A stretch of DNA of 64,000 nt from Chitinophagaceae bacterium (GCA_947454155.1 CANGIT010000012.1:55674-119673), one strand, 5' to 3'. Shown: positions 16,068-25,211, counted from the first letter of the stretch. The notes: generated by a model from the letters alone, not told the origin. Made by a program: numbers and translations.

Positions 16068-17129
16068 TTAAGAATCTGCAGAAGGGATCAGTGTGTTGAA
16101 TCGGCTCATCACCTCGTTCCAGCTTCGCGCTGCAGCCATCGTATAACCCATGTTGATCAGTGACTGTCGCCATGTCTCATCTTTGTAAATTTCCATCAGG
16201 TTTTTGGCGATGTCTTTTTCTGTTTTTTCACTAAAAGCCGCCACCTCTTCAAAGGCCGATTGCATGGCCGGTTCGTGGTCTGTGATGATGGGTACACCGG
16301 CACTGATGGAAGCCATCATGCCTTGATTTACGCTGATGTTGTTTTGCAGAAAAATATTGGCATAAGCCGAGGCGATCAAAGCTTGTCGTTCCTGCACATC
16401 GTCATCAACGATGCAAACCACATCTTCTTTGTATTTGTAATTGGCAATGGAGGCAACTATGTTTTTCTCCTGCTCTGTATCAAGCAGCAACAACAGCTTC
16501 ATGCCCGACCGTTGCATTTTTTTGAAGGCCGAGAATCCTTTGAGCAGTGTGATGAGCTGCTCTTGCCGGAGGTCCAAAGCATGGCAACAGAAATAATCTC
16601 TGCCGTCTGTGTACTTATTTTTTATCTCCTGATTGTCGGTGTTGAAGGCTTGTTCGAATCCGGTGGTTATTACTTCAGCGTTAGTTCCGGATTTCTCTTT
16701 GATGCGATCGCAAAGCCATTCGTCTGTGGCGATGATCTGTTGCACCCGATTCAGTGCTGCGGTTTGTTTCATCAGCCTGGCCATGTTGTCTATCCACAGC
16801 ATCTGGTACAAACTATCGTTTGTTTTCACCGATTGGTCATGTGATACAAAAACGTTTATGCGTTGGCGCCGAAGCAGGCGCTTCAATCGGAAATGACGAA
16901 ACCACAGGGTAGCCATAAAGTTTTTCCTTGGCGGAACTTTGAGCCATACAACCACTTGCGGGTTAGCGGCGAACATCGCTACTTTGGGACTGTCTTTTTC
17001 CAACAGCAGCAGCAGGGTCATGTTGGGATGATGGGTGAGGAGATATTCCGTCAGCTTCAGCAGATAAGGAATCTCTTGCAGATGATTGTCGTATTCGGGA
17101 ATGGAAATGGCGATGTTCATGCGGGTCAT
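16068..17129 (-). CDS. Glycosyltransferase, GT-B fold
   Basis: 353 residues. The C-terminal half looks like a glycosyltransferase group 1 (GT4) domain: nucleotide-sugar binding region with MMASISAGVPIITDHEPAM, in the position of the usual EGFGLP...G motif, and a final helix KNLMEIYKDETWRQSLINMG. N-terminal half is a variable acceptor domain. No transmembrane segment. Donor and acceptor unknown. Its ATG overlaps the TGA of the upstream transporter gene by four bases (ATGA, 17126-17129), so translation is probably coupled; a second ATG at 17120 is also possible. Confidence 0.7.
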   Translation of the reverse strand: MTRMNIAISIPEYDNHLQEIPYLLKLTEYLLTHHPNMTLLLLLEKDSPKVAMFAANPQVVVWLKVPPRKNFMATLWFRHFRLKRLLRRQRINVFVSHDQSVKTNDSLYQMLWIDNMARLMKQTAALNRVQQIIATDEWLCDRIKEKSGTNAEVITTGFEQAFNTDNQEIKNKYTDGRDYFCCHALDLRQEQLITLLKGFSAFKKMQRSGMKLLLLLDTEQEKNIVASIANYKYKEDVVCIVDDDVQERQALIASAYANIFLQNNISVNQGMMASISAGVPIITDHEPAMQSAFEEVAAFSEKTEKDIAKNLMEIYKDETWRQSLINMGYTMAAARSWNEVMSRFNTLIPSADS

Positions 17130-18418
17130 TTCAGCACTTTCAGCTTTACAGTTTCTATTCTTGTATCACGCACGTTCAAGATGTCGAATTCGAGGTCGCC
17201 GATGATGATGCGTTCCTTGAGTTTGGGTATCGACTCGTTGTTTTGAATGATGTAACCGGAAAGCGTTTCGGCATGTTCGGTTTTTTCGAAACGGATTCTG
17301 TATTTGTCTTTGATATGGTCGAGTTCCATTCTGCCGCTGAAGATGAATTCGTTTTCGGCAATTTGTTTTTCTATCAGATGCTCCGGGGTATCGTATTCGT
17401 CTTCAATTTCACCAAACAATTCTTCGAGCAGGTCTTCCATGGTGACGATGCCCGCGGTTCCTCCAAACTCATCAATCACCCAGGCGATGCTTTTCCTCTC
17501 TTTGCTGAATTTGTTCATCAGGTCGGCGGCACTCATCGATTCGGGCACCGTAGGTATCGGGTGTTGAATTTCCTGCAATGTTGCAGGATTTTTAAACAGA
17601 TCGAGATGATGAATGTAACCGGTGATGTTGTCGATATTGCCTTCATACACGAGGATCTTGCTCAGTTTGGATTCGATGAATTTCGCTTTGGCCATTTCCA
17701 CGGTAGACATGATTTCAAGCCCTTCAATTTCTTTGCGTGGCACCATGCATTTTCTGATTTTGATTTCACTGAAGCTGAGGGCGTTTTCAAACAGCTCCTT
17801 GTTGATGACAGAGGAGTCTTCATCTTCGTTTTTCTTGCTTTGATTCAGAAAATGTTCCAGGTCGTATTTGCTGAAGGCCTGGTCTTTTTTGCGCAGTTTT
17901 ACATTGAAAACATATTTCAGGATCCACTCGGCCATGCTTACAAATAAAGAGGCGAGTGAAGAAAACAGGTTGTAAAAAAAGCGTGCGAAATAGCTGATGA
18001 TGTTCGAATTGACAACCGCATTGCTTCTGGATTTGAAAAATGCTTTGCTCAGAAATTCGGTGAACAAGATGATGGTGGTAGACAAAATGGTTTCTACCAG
18101 AAAGCGCACAAAGTCGATGTTGGACTCCGCCACGTAATTGTGCAGGTAGTTTTTCATGGCATTCCAGATCGGACTCAGCATGTCGCCGATCAGAAAGCCG
18201 TATACCACCAGCAGGATGTTGAGGCCTACCAATATGGTGCCGATGAAACGGGTAGGATGATCGTTGAATTCGCCCCAGGTTTTTCCGCTAAAAGTCCCTT
18301 GCTTTTTTTTAAGCTCAATAGACAGCTTGTTGGCGGAGATGAAGGCGATCTCCACACCAGAAAAGAAACCAATCAGCAACAACGAGATGAAAATAGAAAG
18401 CAATGCAATCCAGTCCAT
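17126..18418 (-). CDS. Hemolysin-family CNNM/CBS/CorC transporter
   Basis: 430-residue inner-membrane protein: N-terminal CNNM (DUF21) domain with about four helices (opening WIALLSIFISLLLIGFFSG, then VEIAFISANKL), a CBS pair at about 205-330 (RKCMVPRKEIEGLE; SIAWVIDEFGGTAGIVTMED) and a C-terminal CorC/HlyC domain (EFIFSGRMELDHIKDKY). Relatives handle Mg2+ or Na+/Mg2+ exchange; the hemolysin label is historical. GldE is a related paralogue, but its N-terminus differs, so I do not use that name. Ends in a 4-bp overlap with the glycosyltransferase. Confidence 0.85.
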   Translation of the reverse strand: MDWIALLSIFISLLLIGFFSGVEIAFISANKLSIELKKKQGTFSGKTWGEFNDHPTRFIGTILVGLNILLVVYGFLIGDMLSPIWNAMKNYLHNYVAESNIDFVRFLVETILSTTIILFTEFLSKAFFKSRSNAVVNSNIISYFARFFYNLFSSLASLFVSMAEWILKYVFNVKLRKKDQAFSKYDLEHFLNQSKKNEDEDSSVINKELFENALSFSEIKIRKCMVPRKEIEGLEIMSTVEMAKAKFIESKLSKILVYEGNIDNITGYIHHLDLFKNPATLQEIQHPIPTVPESMSAADLMNKFSKERKSIAWVIDEFGGTAGIVTMEDLLEELFGEIEDEYDTPEHLIEKQIAENEFIFSGRMELDHIKDKYRIRFEKTEHAETLSGYIIQNNESIPKLKERIIIGDLEFDILNVRDTRIETVKLKVLK

Positions 18419-18437
18419 GCAATAAATATATTAATTA

Positions 18438-19013
18438 TCAATTTCCAAGAAAATCTCCCACCACAATTTTGGCCATCTCGCAGGCTTTGTCCAAATCGTC
18501 GTTGACAATCACCTTGTCGAAATGTTCTTTGAATCCGATTTCATAAGAGGCCTTGTTCACACGCACATTCAGCGTTTCTTCGGTTTCTGTTCCTCTTGAT
18601 TGCAATCTTCTCTTCAACTCATCAACTGAAGGCGGCTCAATAAAAATACTCAAAGTATTTTCGGGGTATTGCTGTTGCACATGCAACGCGCCTTTGACAT
18701 CGATATCCAAGACCGGAACTTTTCCCATGCCCCAGATTCTTTTTAATTCCGACTTGAGGGTTCCGTAATATTTTCCTTCATACACCATTTCCCATTCTGC
18801 AAATTCCTTGCTCTTGATTTTGTTCTTGAATTCTTCCACGCTGATGAAATAATAATCCACACCGTCTTTTTCATTGCTTCTGGCTGCTCTTGTGGCGGCC
18901 GATACGGAAAATGACAACACCGTAAACTCATTCATCAGATAATGTGTGATGGACGTTTTACCAGCGCCTGATGGCGCGGTGATGATTAGAATTTTTTGGT
19001 GGATGCTGGACAT
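18438..19013 (-). CDS. gmk: Guanylate kinase
   Basis: Phosphorylates GMP to GDP with ATP; essential and cytoplasmic. 191 residues with P-loop APSGAGKTS at 13-21, GMP-binding SAATRAARSNEKDGVDYYF, and lid segment RLQSRGTETEE. The order murA-gmk-CNNM with short gaps (20-37 bp) suggests a single minus-strand transcript reaching from the DUF4290 promoter. Confidence 0.94.
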   Translation of the reverse strand: MSSIHQKILIITAPSGAGKTSITHYLMNEFTVLSFSVSAATRAARSNEKDGVDYYFISVEEFKNKIKSKEFAEWEMVYEGKYYGTLKSELKRIWGMGKVPVLDIDVKGALHVQQQYPENTLSIFIEPPSVDELKRRLQSRGTETEETLNVRVNKASYEIGFKEHFDKVIVNDDLDKACEMAKIVVGDFLGN

Positions 19014-19050
19014 GAAATAAGTTGGGTATGTATTTGGGGTTGAATGATGG

Positions 19051-20358
19051 TTATGATTTGCGAATGATTTCGGCTCCTAATGCTTGCAGTCGCTGATCGA
19101 TGAATTGATAACCCCTGTCGATCTGTTCAATATTTTGAATCGTGCTTTTGCCTTCCGCGCTTAATGCGGCAATGAGCAAAGCCACCCCGGCTCTGATATC
19201 GGGAGAGCTCATGGTGATGCCACGCAATTTTTTCTGACGTTCCATGCCCACCACCACCGCACGGTGTGGATCGCAGAGGATCACCTGGGCGCCCATTTCT
19301 ATGAGTTTGTCTACAAAAAACAATCTGCTTTCAAACATTTTTTGATGAATCAGCACACTTCCTTTGGCCTGTATGGCCGTCACCAGAATGATGCTGAGCA
19401 AGTCGGGGGTCAAGCCCGGCCAGGGATGATCGTAAATGGTAGGGATGCCGCCTTCGAGATAGGTTTGAATTTCGTAGCAGTCCTGCGAAGGGATATGAAT
19501 ATCGTCGTCGTGGATATTCATTTTTATACCGAGTTGCTGAAATCTTTCGGGTATCACCCCCAGTTCTTTTACACCTGCATTTTTGATGGTGATGTCGCTT
19601 TGTGTCATGGCGGCCAATCCAATGAAGCTGCCGATTTCAATCATGTCGGGCAACATTTGGTGGGTGGTGCCTTGCAATTGTTCAACTCCGTGAATGATCA
19701 GCATGTTGCTGCCGGCTCCTTCTATTTTGGCACCCATGCGGGAGAGCATGCGACAGAGTTGTTGTATGTAAGGTTCGCAAGCGGCATTGTAAATGGTGGT
19801 GGTGCCCGATGCCAGTACCGCCGCCATCAAAATATTGGCAGTACCCGTTACACTGGGCTCATCGAGCAACATGTAAGTGCCTTTCAATTGAGGGCATTCC
19901 AGCTGAAAACAATTGGAGGTTTCATTGTAGGAATAATCGGCTCCCAGCTTTTGAAACCCGATGATGTGGGTGTCCAGCTTTCTTCTGCCGATTTTATCGC
20001 CTCCCGGTTTGGGAAGATAGGCTTTTTTAAATCTGGCCAGCAATGGTCCTGCCAGCATCACGGAGCCTCTGAGGCGGCCGCTTTTTTTGTGAAAGGCCTC
20101 ACTTTGCAGATAGTCCACATCCACATCATCTGCCTGAAAAATACAGGTATGCCTGTCCGTTCGGTTCACCTTCACATTCATTTCCTTCAACAGCTCAATA
20201 AGCAGGTTGACGTCGATGATGTCGGGAATGTTTTGGATGACCACTTCATCGGCAGTAAGCAGTACGGCACTGATGATTTGAAGGGCTTCGTTTTTTGCGC
20301 CTTGGGGAATGATGTTTCCGGATAGTCTTTTTCCTCCGATGACTTCGAAAATGCTCAT
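19051..20358 (-). CDS. murA: UDP-GlcNAc enolpyruvyltransferase with Asp at the fosfomycin site
   Basis: First committed step of peptidoglycan synthesis: transfers enolpyruvate from PEP to UDP-GlcNAc. 435 residues; Lys22-Asn23 in GAKNEALQ are the conserved substrate contacts. At the loop where E. coli MurA has Cys115 (PGGCTIGAR), this protein has Asp121 (KPGGDKIGRRKLD), the replacement known from fosfomycin-insensitive MurA of mycobacteria and chlamydiae. It is flanked by DUF4290, as is common in Bacteroidota. The ATG at 20358 is chosen: the 17 extra residues of the longer frame do not resemble the family. Confidence 0.95.
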   Translation of the reverse strand: MSIFEVIGGKRLSGNIIPQGAKNEALQIISAVLLTADEVVIQNIPDIIDVNLLIELLKEMNVKVNRTDRHTCIFQADDVDVDYLQSEAFHKKSGRLRGSVMLAGPLLARFKKAYLPKPGGDKIGRRKLDTHIIGFQKLGADYSYNETSNCFQLECPQLKGTYMLLDEPSVTGTANILMAAVLASGTTTIYNAACEPYIQQLCRMLSRMGAKIEGAGSNMLIIHGVEQLQGTTHQMLPDMIEIGSFIGLAAMTQSDITIKNAGVKELGVIPERFQQLGIKMNIHDDDIHIPSQDCYEIQTYLEGGIPTIYDHPWPGLTPDLLSIILVTAIQAKGSVLIHQKMFESRLFFVDKLIEMGAQVILCDPHRAVVVGMERQKKLRGITMSSPDIRAGVALLIAALSAEGKSTIQNIEQIDRGYQFIDQRLQALGAEIIRKS

Positions 20359-20477
20359 GAAGATGAGGTTTGTGGATTGATAGGATGTTAGGTGGTGATG
20401 TTTGCCCAACTGGATGTGTTCACTGTTGAAGTAACCGATGTGAGGTCAAACCTATCACGCTTTGATTTCCGAAGAAA

Positions 20478-21203
20478 TCAATATCTTTTTTTGAAATTAC
20501 GATTGTTACGGTTATCGCGTCCGCCGCCATTGTTGCGGTTGTCTCTTCCTCCGCCTCCGCGATTGTCTCTTCCTCCGCCCCCGCGATTGTCGCGATTGCT
20601 GTAATTGGGGCGATATTGGTTTCTGCCACCTGTTCTGTAATCGTCCAATTCTGAACGGTTATCGTTACGGTGTTTTACAAAAGGTCTGTTGTTGAATTCT
20701 AGCTCGCCGTTAGTGATGGTATTTAGTTCGCTTTGGATGTTGTCGTCGTGCACCAACTCTTTATGCCAGTTGCTGTACGTGAGCTTCATGTAATAGGCGA
20801 TGCTGTTGGCGAATCCTTGTTTCTTTTCCGGATTTTCCTCTTTCAGCGCCTTGTCGATGATGAGCTCGATGTTTTTGCCGAGGTGATTGAATTTCGGATA
20901 TTTTTTCGGGTATCTTAATTTCTGTGGTTTCGCTTTTAAGGTTTCGCGGGTAGGAATGGGATAGGGACTGTCTACATCCAATTTAAAATCGCTGATCAGA
21001 AACAAATGGTCCCAAAGTTTATGACGAAAGTCTTCCACATTTTTCAGGTGGGGGTTCAGAAATCCCATCAGCTCAATCATCGCATGAGCGCTTTTTTGTC
21101 GCACGTCTCTGTTGGGAATCTGTATCAGGTCTTCCACCATTTTTTGCATGTGGCGACCATACTCTTTCATGATGAGGTGGCTTCTTATTGTATTGTATTC
21201 CAT
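20478..21203 (-). CDS. DUF4290 protein with Arg/Gly/Asn-rich tail
   Basis: 241 residues. The N-terminal 180 form the all-helical DUF4290 domain (MEYNTIRSHLIMKEYGRHMQ, LMGFLNPHLKNVEDFRHKLWDH), a Bacteroidota family of unknown function often placed next to murA. From about 190 on the tail is low complexity, with repeats such as NRGGGGRD and RNNGGGRDNRNN, ending KKRY. Such RGG-like, positively charged disordered tails often bind RNA (inference). It has an exact promoter box 21 bp upstream and probably leads the murA-gmk transcript. Confidence 0.82.
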   Translation of the reverse strand: MEYNTIRSHLIMKEYGRHMQKMVEDLIQIPNRDVRQKSAHAMIELMGFLNPHLKNVEDFRHKLWDHLFLISDFKLDVDSPYPIPTRETLKAKPQKLRYPKKYPKFNHLGKNIELIIDKALKEENPEKKQGFANSIAYYMKLTYSNWHKELVHDDNIQSELNTITNGELEFNNRPFVKHRNDNRSELDDYRTGGRNQYRPNYSNRDNRGGGGRDNRGGGGRDNRNNGGGRDNRNNRNFKKRY

Positions 21204-21223
21204 ATTTACTCTTTTGAGCGGTT

Positions 21224-21231
21224 CAAAGATA
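21224..21231 (-). promoter_or_regulatory. -7 box of the DUF4290-murA transcript
   Basis: Minus-strand TATCTTTG, exact consensus, ending 20 bp before the start codon at 21203. Confidence 0.6.
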
Positions 21232-21318
21232 GGGTAATAATCTAATGAACGATAGGGTCATCAACTTGAGCCAAGCTGATGCGCAGTCAAGTTAAAACAT
21301 ATCCATTTGTTGTGAAAA

Positions 21319-21720
21319 TCAGTGCTGCCTTGTTTTTAGCAGTCGTTGCGAAAGGAAAAACGCAACAAACACACCCGAGCTGTCGGCTGCCCAATCCAAC
21401 AGGTCGAAACTTCTGCCCGGGACTTTTAATTGAATACATTCTGTCATCAGCCCCCAAAAAACATTCAAGGCAACTATTATTTTGAATAATCCCATTTTTC
21501 GGTCCAAACTGAACGACCAGGGAATGATGGGCATCATGAACAAATACGCCAGCATGCCGAACATGAAGGCATGAACCCATTTGTCTAAAAAAATAGCTTC
21601 GAAAAAACTTCCCCATCCGTTCAGGCTTGGAATGTCTTTCTTAGGCAGACAAATCAACGTCAGCACAACAAAAAACCAGATGATGCCGGGTATGAATTTC
21701 CGTATGGGAATCTTTTGCAA
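21319..21720 (-). CDS. VanZ family membrane protein
   Basis: 133 residues with four hydrophobic segments and the VanZ-like pattern: DKWVHAFMFGMLAYLF near 46-61 and ECIQLKVPGRSFDLLDWAADSSG near 94-116 (His, Glu and Asp positions conserved in the family). VanZ was named for teicoplanin resistance, but most relatives are of unknown function. In many Bacteroidota it sits directly after gcvH, as here (16-bp gap), so this is a conserved housekeeping pair and not a resistance marker. Confidence 0.82.
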   Translation of the reverse strand: MQKIPIRKFIPGIIWFFVVLTLICLPKKDIPSLNGWGSFFEAIFLDKWVHAFMFGMLAYLFMMPIIPWSFSLDRKMGLFKIIVALNVFWGLMTECIQLKVPGRSFDLLDWAADSSGVFVAFFLSQRLLKTRQH

Positions 21721-21736
21721 ACTGATGGATTTGAGA

Positions 21737-22114
21737 TTAACCTACCAAAGCAGCATAGGCTTCAGCCGACATCAATCCATCAACATCAGCGATATTTTCG
21801 ATGGTCATTTTCACCATCCATCCTTCGCCATAAGGATCACTGTTGACCAGTTCGGGATTGGCTTCCAACGCTGGATTTACCTCTGTGAGGGTTCCTTTTA
21901 CCGGGAGGAATAAGTCGCTCACCGTTTTCACCGCTTCTACGGTGCCAAACACCTCTTCGGCGGCCAGTGATTTGCCCACACTGCTGATGTCTACAAACAC
22001 AATATCACCCAATTCGCGTTGTGCGAAATCGGTGATGCCTACAGTGGCTGTGTTGCCTTCAACAAGGATCCATTCGTGGTCCTTGGTATATTTAAGATGA
22101 GAGGGAAAATTCAT
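21737..22114 (-). CDS. gcvH: Glycine cleavage system H protein
   Basis: Lipoyl carrier of the glycine cleavage complex, 125 residues. The lipoylated Lys63 lies in [12 protein letters not shown], preceded by [16 protein letters not shown] and followed by [11 protein letters not shown], all standard. Shuttles the aminomethyl group between P, T and L proteins, which are not in this window. Probably co-transcribed with the VanZ gene. Confidence 0.95.
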   Translation of the reverse strand: MNFPSHLKYTKDHEWILVEGNTATVGITDFAQRELGDIVFVDISSVGKSLAAEEVFGTVEAVKTVSDLFLPVKGTLTEVNPALEANPELVNSDPYGEGWMVKMTIENIADVDGLMSAEAYAALVG

Positions 22115-22169
22115 TTGAATGCTATGATTTTAAGGCCTGCAAGTTAAATTAATTTGTGTAAATCGGTGT

Positions 22170-22937
22170 TTATGGCAGCAATTCCATTTTCATATGTACA
22201 TCTTTGTTGGGACGATTACTGGCATCACCGGGAGCGGCGGCAATTTTATCGATTACGTCAAGTCCACTCACCACTTCACCATAAACGGTATAATCCATGT
22301 CTAAGAATGGAGTACCGCCTTTTGTTTTATAGGCCGCTCTTTGAGCTGGTGTATACTTGATGCCTTTTTGTTGTTGCAGCGCATCCAACTCCGGATCCGA
22401 AACGATGTTGCCTTGAACAATATAAAACTGGCAGGCCGAGCTGGCTTTTTCAGGGTTACCATCTCTTGCAGCTGCTAAAGCGCCTTTGATGTGACATAAT
22501 TTGCTATTAAACTCAGCGGGAATTCTTTCCATATCGCCGCCGCCCATACCCAGCATCACGCCAGGCTGAGCATTTTTACTCATAGGGTCGCCGCCTTGAA
22601 TCATGAATCCTTGAATCACACGGTGAAACAATAGACTGTCATAAAATCCTTGTTTCACCAGCTTGATGAAATTGTCTCTGTGTTTGGGTGTGGCATCATA
22701 TAATCTCACCACCACAACGCCCAAGTCGGTAGTGATTTTTACTTTGGTTTTTCCTGGATTCACCTCCTGTGCTGTTGCAGGTTTGGGGGCAGTCTTGGCC
22801 GCTGGAGCAGCCTTTTTTACTGTAGTGGCGGGTGCTGTAGTGGCAGGAACTTTTTTTACCTGTGCCATAGCGCCGGCAGCGATGAAAATGCTTAAAATGC
22901 AGCAAAAGAAGATACGTTTCATGTTCATGGTTATCAT
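22170..22937 (-). CDS. Secreted cyclophilin-type peptidylprolyl isomerase
   Basis: Periplasmic proline isomerase. Signal peptide with core RIFFCCILSIFIAAGAMA and probable cut before Gln, then an Ala/Pro/Lys linker of about 40 residues, then the cyclophilin domain: FHRVIQGFMIQGGDP, EFNSKLCHIKGALAAARDG, SACQFYIV and the C-terminal TVYGEVVSGLDVIDKIA. Three in-frame ATGs (22937, 22928, 22922) are possible; the first is only 2 bp from the stop of the upstream gene, which favours coupled translation, while the last gives the tightest signal peptide. Confidence 0.88.
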   Translation of the reverse strand: MITMNMKRIFFCCILSIFIAAGAMAQVKKVPATTAPATTVKKAAPAAKTAPKPATAQEVNPGKTKVKITTDLGVVVVRLYDATPKHRDNFIKLVKQGFYDSLLFHRVIQGFMIQGGDPMSKNAQPGVMLGMGGGDMERIPAEFNSKLCHIKGALAAARDGNPEKASSACQFYIVQGNIVSDPELDALQQQKGIKYTPAQRAAYKTKGGTPFLDMDYTVYGEVVSGLDVIDKIAAAPGDASNRPNKDVHMKMELLP

Positions 22938-22939
22938 TT

Positions 22940-23290
22940 TTAAATAAAGTGCTGAGATTGAAAATAAAGTAAAATATGGTCTTTCAAAAAATTTTCCTGG
23001 TCGATCAAAGTGTAATCCGGCAAAGGTATCAGCTGAGAGAAATGAGGCCAGCCTTCCTCATCCAGTCCGTCGGGATGATAATACCCGCCCAATGACAGTA
23101 CCGTACAAACGGCAATGTGCATCAAATCCTGCTTTTGTTCTTTGCTGAATTCCTGCGGGCCTTGTCCTAGCTCTTGAACGCCTATCAGCATCAGTACGCC
23201 GTTCATGTCGGGCTTGATGCCAAAATGCTCTTTCAGTTTGATCCTCAGTTTAAGCCATCTGACCTGCAGGTCCTCTTCCGCATGTTGCAT
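22940..23290 (-). CDS. Conserved-looking hypothetical protein, 116 residues
   Basis: Not recognised with confidence. Soluble, helical N-terminus (EEDLQVRWLKLRIKLKEHFG), then GVLMLIGVQELGQGPQEFSKEQKQ and LMHIAVCTVLSLGGYY, with an acidic middle and an aromatic C-terminus. It reads as a real gene: normal composition, no competing frame, and a 2-bp spacing to the cyclophilin gene that points to an operon. No signal peptide or membrane helix. Confidence 0.7.
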   Translation of the reverse strand: MQHAEEDLQVRWLKLRIKLKEHFGIKPDMNGVLMLIGVQELGQGPQEFSKEQKQDLMHIAVCTVLSLGGYYHPDGLDEEGWPHFSQLIPLPDYTLIDQENFLKDHILLYFQSQHFI

Positions 23291-23410
23291 GGCGCAAAAT
23301 TATAGGGATAGATTGGAATAAGTGTCAAATCGATTTTTTTTATCTTGAGGTGGGGTCTTCATTATTTCATCGTTTTAGGTCGGTGGCTCGGGCTGATAAA
23401 TATTTCCGAT

Positions 23411-23418
23411 TATCTTTG
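23411..23418 (+). promoter_or_regulatory. -7 box of serS
   Basis: TATCTTTG, exact consensus, 35 bp upstream of the serS ATG. No convincing -33 element is visible at the expected spacing. Confidence 0.55.
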
Positions 23419-23453
23419 TCGGCCTACAAAATCAAAAAACGTAAGCAACCATA

Positions 23454-24728
23454 ATGTTACAGGTTAATTTCATCCGTCAAAATCCCGAGCTGGTTAAAGA
23501 GAGACTGGCCGTACGCAATTATCCCCATATTGGCACTGTCGATCAGATTGTGGGGACCGATGAGGAACTCAGAAAGATAAAATTTGCTGCCGAATCTGTT
23601 CAGGCCACCATCAATGCGGCCTCCAAGGAAATCGGCATGCTGATGGGTAAAGGGGAAAAAGATGCGGCGGAAGCCAGAAAGGCAGAAGTGGCTGCGTTGA
23701 AAGCAGAGCTGGCCGAAAAAAATACCAGCCTCGAGACGCTTGAAGCTCAATTCAACAAACTGATTTTGACCCTCCCGAATCTTCCGCATATGAGTGTGCC
23801 CAAAGGAAAATCGGCCGAAGACAATGAGGTGGTGAGAGAAGGGGGTAATAAGCCTTCATTAGCAGCCGATGCTAAGCCGCATTGGGATCTGATCAAAGAT
23901 TACAACCTGATTGATTTTGAAATTGGCGCCAAGTTGGCCGGTAGCGGCTTCCCATTGTACAAAGGGAAAGGTGCCAAATTGCAACGCTCGCTGATTCAGC
24001 TTTTTCTTGATTATAACACCGCTGCTGGCTATACTGAATATATGCCTCCTTTGATGGTGAATGAAGCCACTGCTTATGGTACGGGTCAGTTGCCCGATAA
24101 GGAAGGCCAGATGTATCACATCACCGCAGACGGGCTCTATCTGATTCCCACGGCCGAAGTGCCCGTAACCAATGTATTCAGCAACGAGATCATCAAAGAA
24201 AATGAAATACCGGTAAAGATGACCGCCTACACCCCTTGTTTCAGGAGAGAGGCCGGCAGTTTCGGGGCAGATGTGAGAGGGCTCAACCGCGTTCATCAAT
24301 TCGATAAGGTGGAGATCATACAACTGGTGCATCCCGATAAAAGTTATGGTGTGCTCGAAGAAATGGTAGCCCATGTGGAGCGGTTGATCAACATGCTCGG
24401 TTTGCCATATCGCATACTTCGTTTATGCGGTGGCGATATGGGGTTCACTTCCGCGCTTACCTACGATTTTGAAGTGTACAGTGCGGCACAGCAAAAATGG
24501 CTGGAAGTGAGCTCTGTCAGCAATTTCGAGACTTTTCAAACCAACCGCATGAAAATTCGTTACAAAGATGAAGCCGGCAAAACACAGTTGCTGCATTCAC
24601 TTAATGGCTCTTCACTGGCATTGCCCAGAATTATGGCGGCTTTGCTCGAAAACAACCAAACCGAAAATGGCATCGTATTGCCTGAAGTGCTACATGGTTA
24701 TTTTGGTGCGAAAGAAATTGTGAAGTAA
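23454..24728 (+). CDS. serS: Seryl-tRNA synthetase
   Basis: Class II synthetase charging tRNA-Ser, 424 residues. N-terminal coiled-coil arm at about 25-105 (rich in Ala/Glu/Lys) reaches the long variable arm of tRNA-Ser. Motif 2 is FRREAGSFGADVRGLNRVH and motif 3 NGSSLALPRIMAALLENNQ; the TAEVPVTN serine loop is present. Cytoplasmic, essential. Confidence 0.96.
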   Translation: MLQVNFIRQNPELVKERLAVRNYPHIGTVDQIVGTDEELRKIKFAAESVQATINAASKEIGMLMGKGEKDAAEARKAEVAALKAELAEKNTSLETLEAQFNKLILTLPNLPHMSVPKGKSAEDNEVVREGGNKPSLAADAKPHWDLIKDYNLIDFEIGAKLAGSGFPLYKGKGAKLQRSLIQLFLDYNTAAGYTEYMPPLMVNEATAYGTGQLPDKEGQMYHITADGLYLIPTAEVPVTNVFSNEIIKENEIPVKMTAYTPCFRREAGSFGADVRGLNRVHQFDKVEIIQLVHPDKSYGVLEEMVAHVERLINMLGLPYRILRLCGGDMGFTSALTYDFEVYSAAQQKWLEVSSVSNFETFQTNRMKIRYKDEAGKTQLLHSLNGSSLALPRIMAALLENNQTENGIVLPEVLHGYFGAKEIVK

Positions 24729-24795
24729 AAAGCAATATTCATTAAAAGCGGATAGAAAGCATATCTTTTATTAAAACCTTATTTTTTTAAGCATC

Positions 24796-25140
24796 ATGAA
24801 AATCAAATCATCACTATTCATTTTATCGCTATCTGCCATCAGTTTCACCGCTTGCAACCACAAATCGGTGCCTTCAACCTCAGTACCTGCCGAAACGCAA
24901 AAATCAACTGTTGCAGTTCAACCAACTGAAACGTCTGTAAAACCGACCGATGCCGAACATGGACAAAAAGTATATGAAGCCAGTTGTGGCCGCTGCCATG
25001 GACTAAAAAATCCTTCTGAATTTACTGTTTCCGAATGGCGTCCCATCATGAACAGCATGAGCAGAAAAGCCAATCTTACCGCATCCGACAAAGCAGATGT
25101 GTTGGCTTATGTGATCAAAAATGCCAAGTCTGCTAAATAA
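24796..25140 (+). CDS. Mono-haem cytochrome c lipoprotein
   Basis: 114 residues. Lipoprotein signal with lipobox SFTAC, acylated Cys20, then a Ser/Thr/Pro spacer of about 30 residues and a small cytochrome c domain: haem motif CGRCH (Cys64, Cys67, His68) and a probable distal Met in MNSMSRKANL. The spacer suggests a tethered periplasmic electron carrier; its redox partners are not in the window. Followed by a strong terminator. Confidence 0.85.
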   Translation: MKIKSSLFILSLSAISFTACNHKSVPSTSVPAETQKSTVAVQPTETSVKPTDAEHGQKVYEASCGRCHGLKNPSEFTVSEWRPIMNSMSRKANLTASDKADVLAYVIKNAKSAK

Positions 25141-25162
25141 GCAGGCTGCTCACCATAAAAAA

Positions 25163-25192
25163 AGCCCGTGATGATGAATCGCGGGCTTTTTT
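25163..25192 (+). terminator. Rho-independent terminator after the cytochrome gene
   Basis: 10-bp stem AGCCCGTGAT / ATCGCGGGCT (25163-25172 with 25178-25187, one T-G pair), loop GATGA, flanked by A-run and T-run. It can also serve the POT transporter gene that ends at 25212 on the other strand. Confidence 0.88.
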
Positions 25193-25211
25193 ATCGAACA
25201 AAATGTTTTAA

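Noticed and set aside
17126..18418. Calling the CNNM/CBS protein GldE
   Set aside because: GldE is a paralogue with a different N-terminal region; the general hemolysin-family label fits better.
19264..20325. 353-residue plus-strand frame
   Set aside because: Antisense shadow of murA in a strongly codon-biased region; His/Phe-rich nonsense composition.
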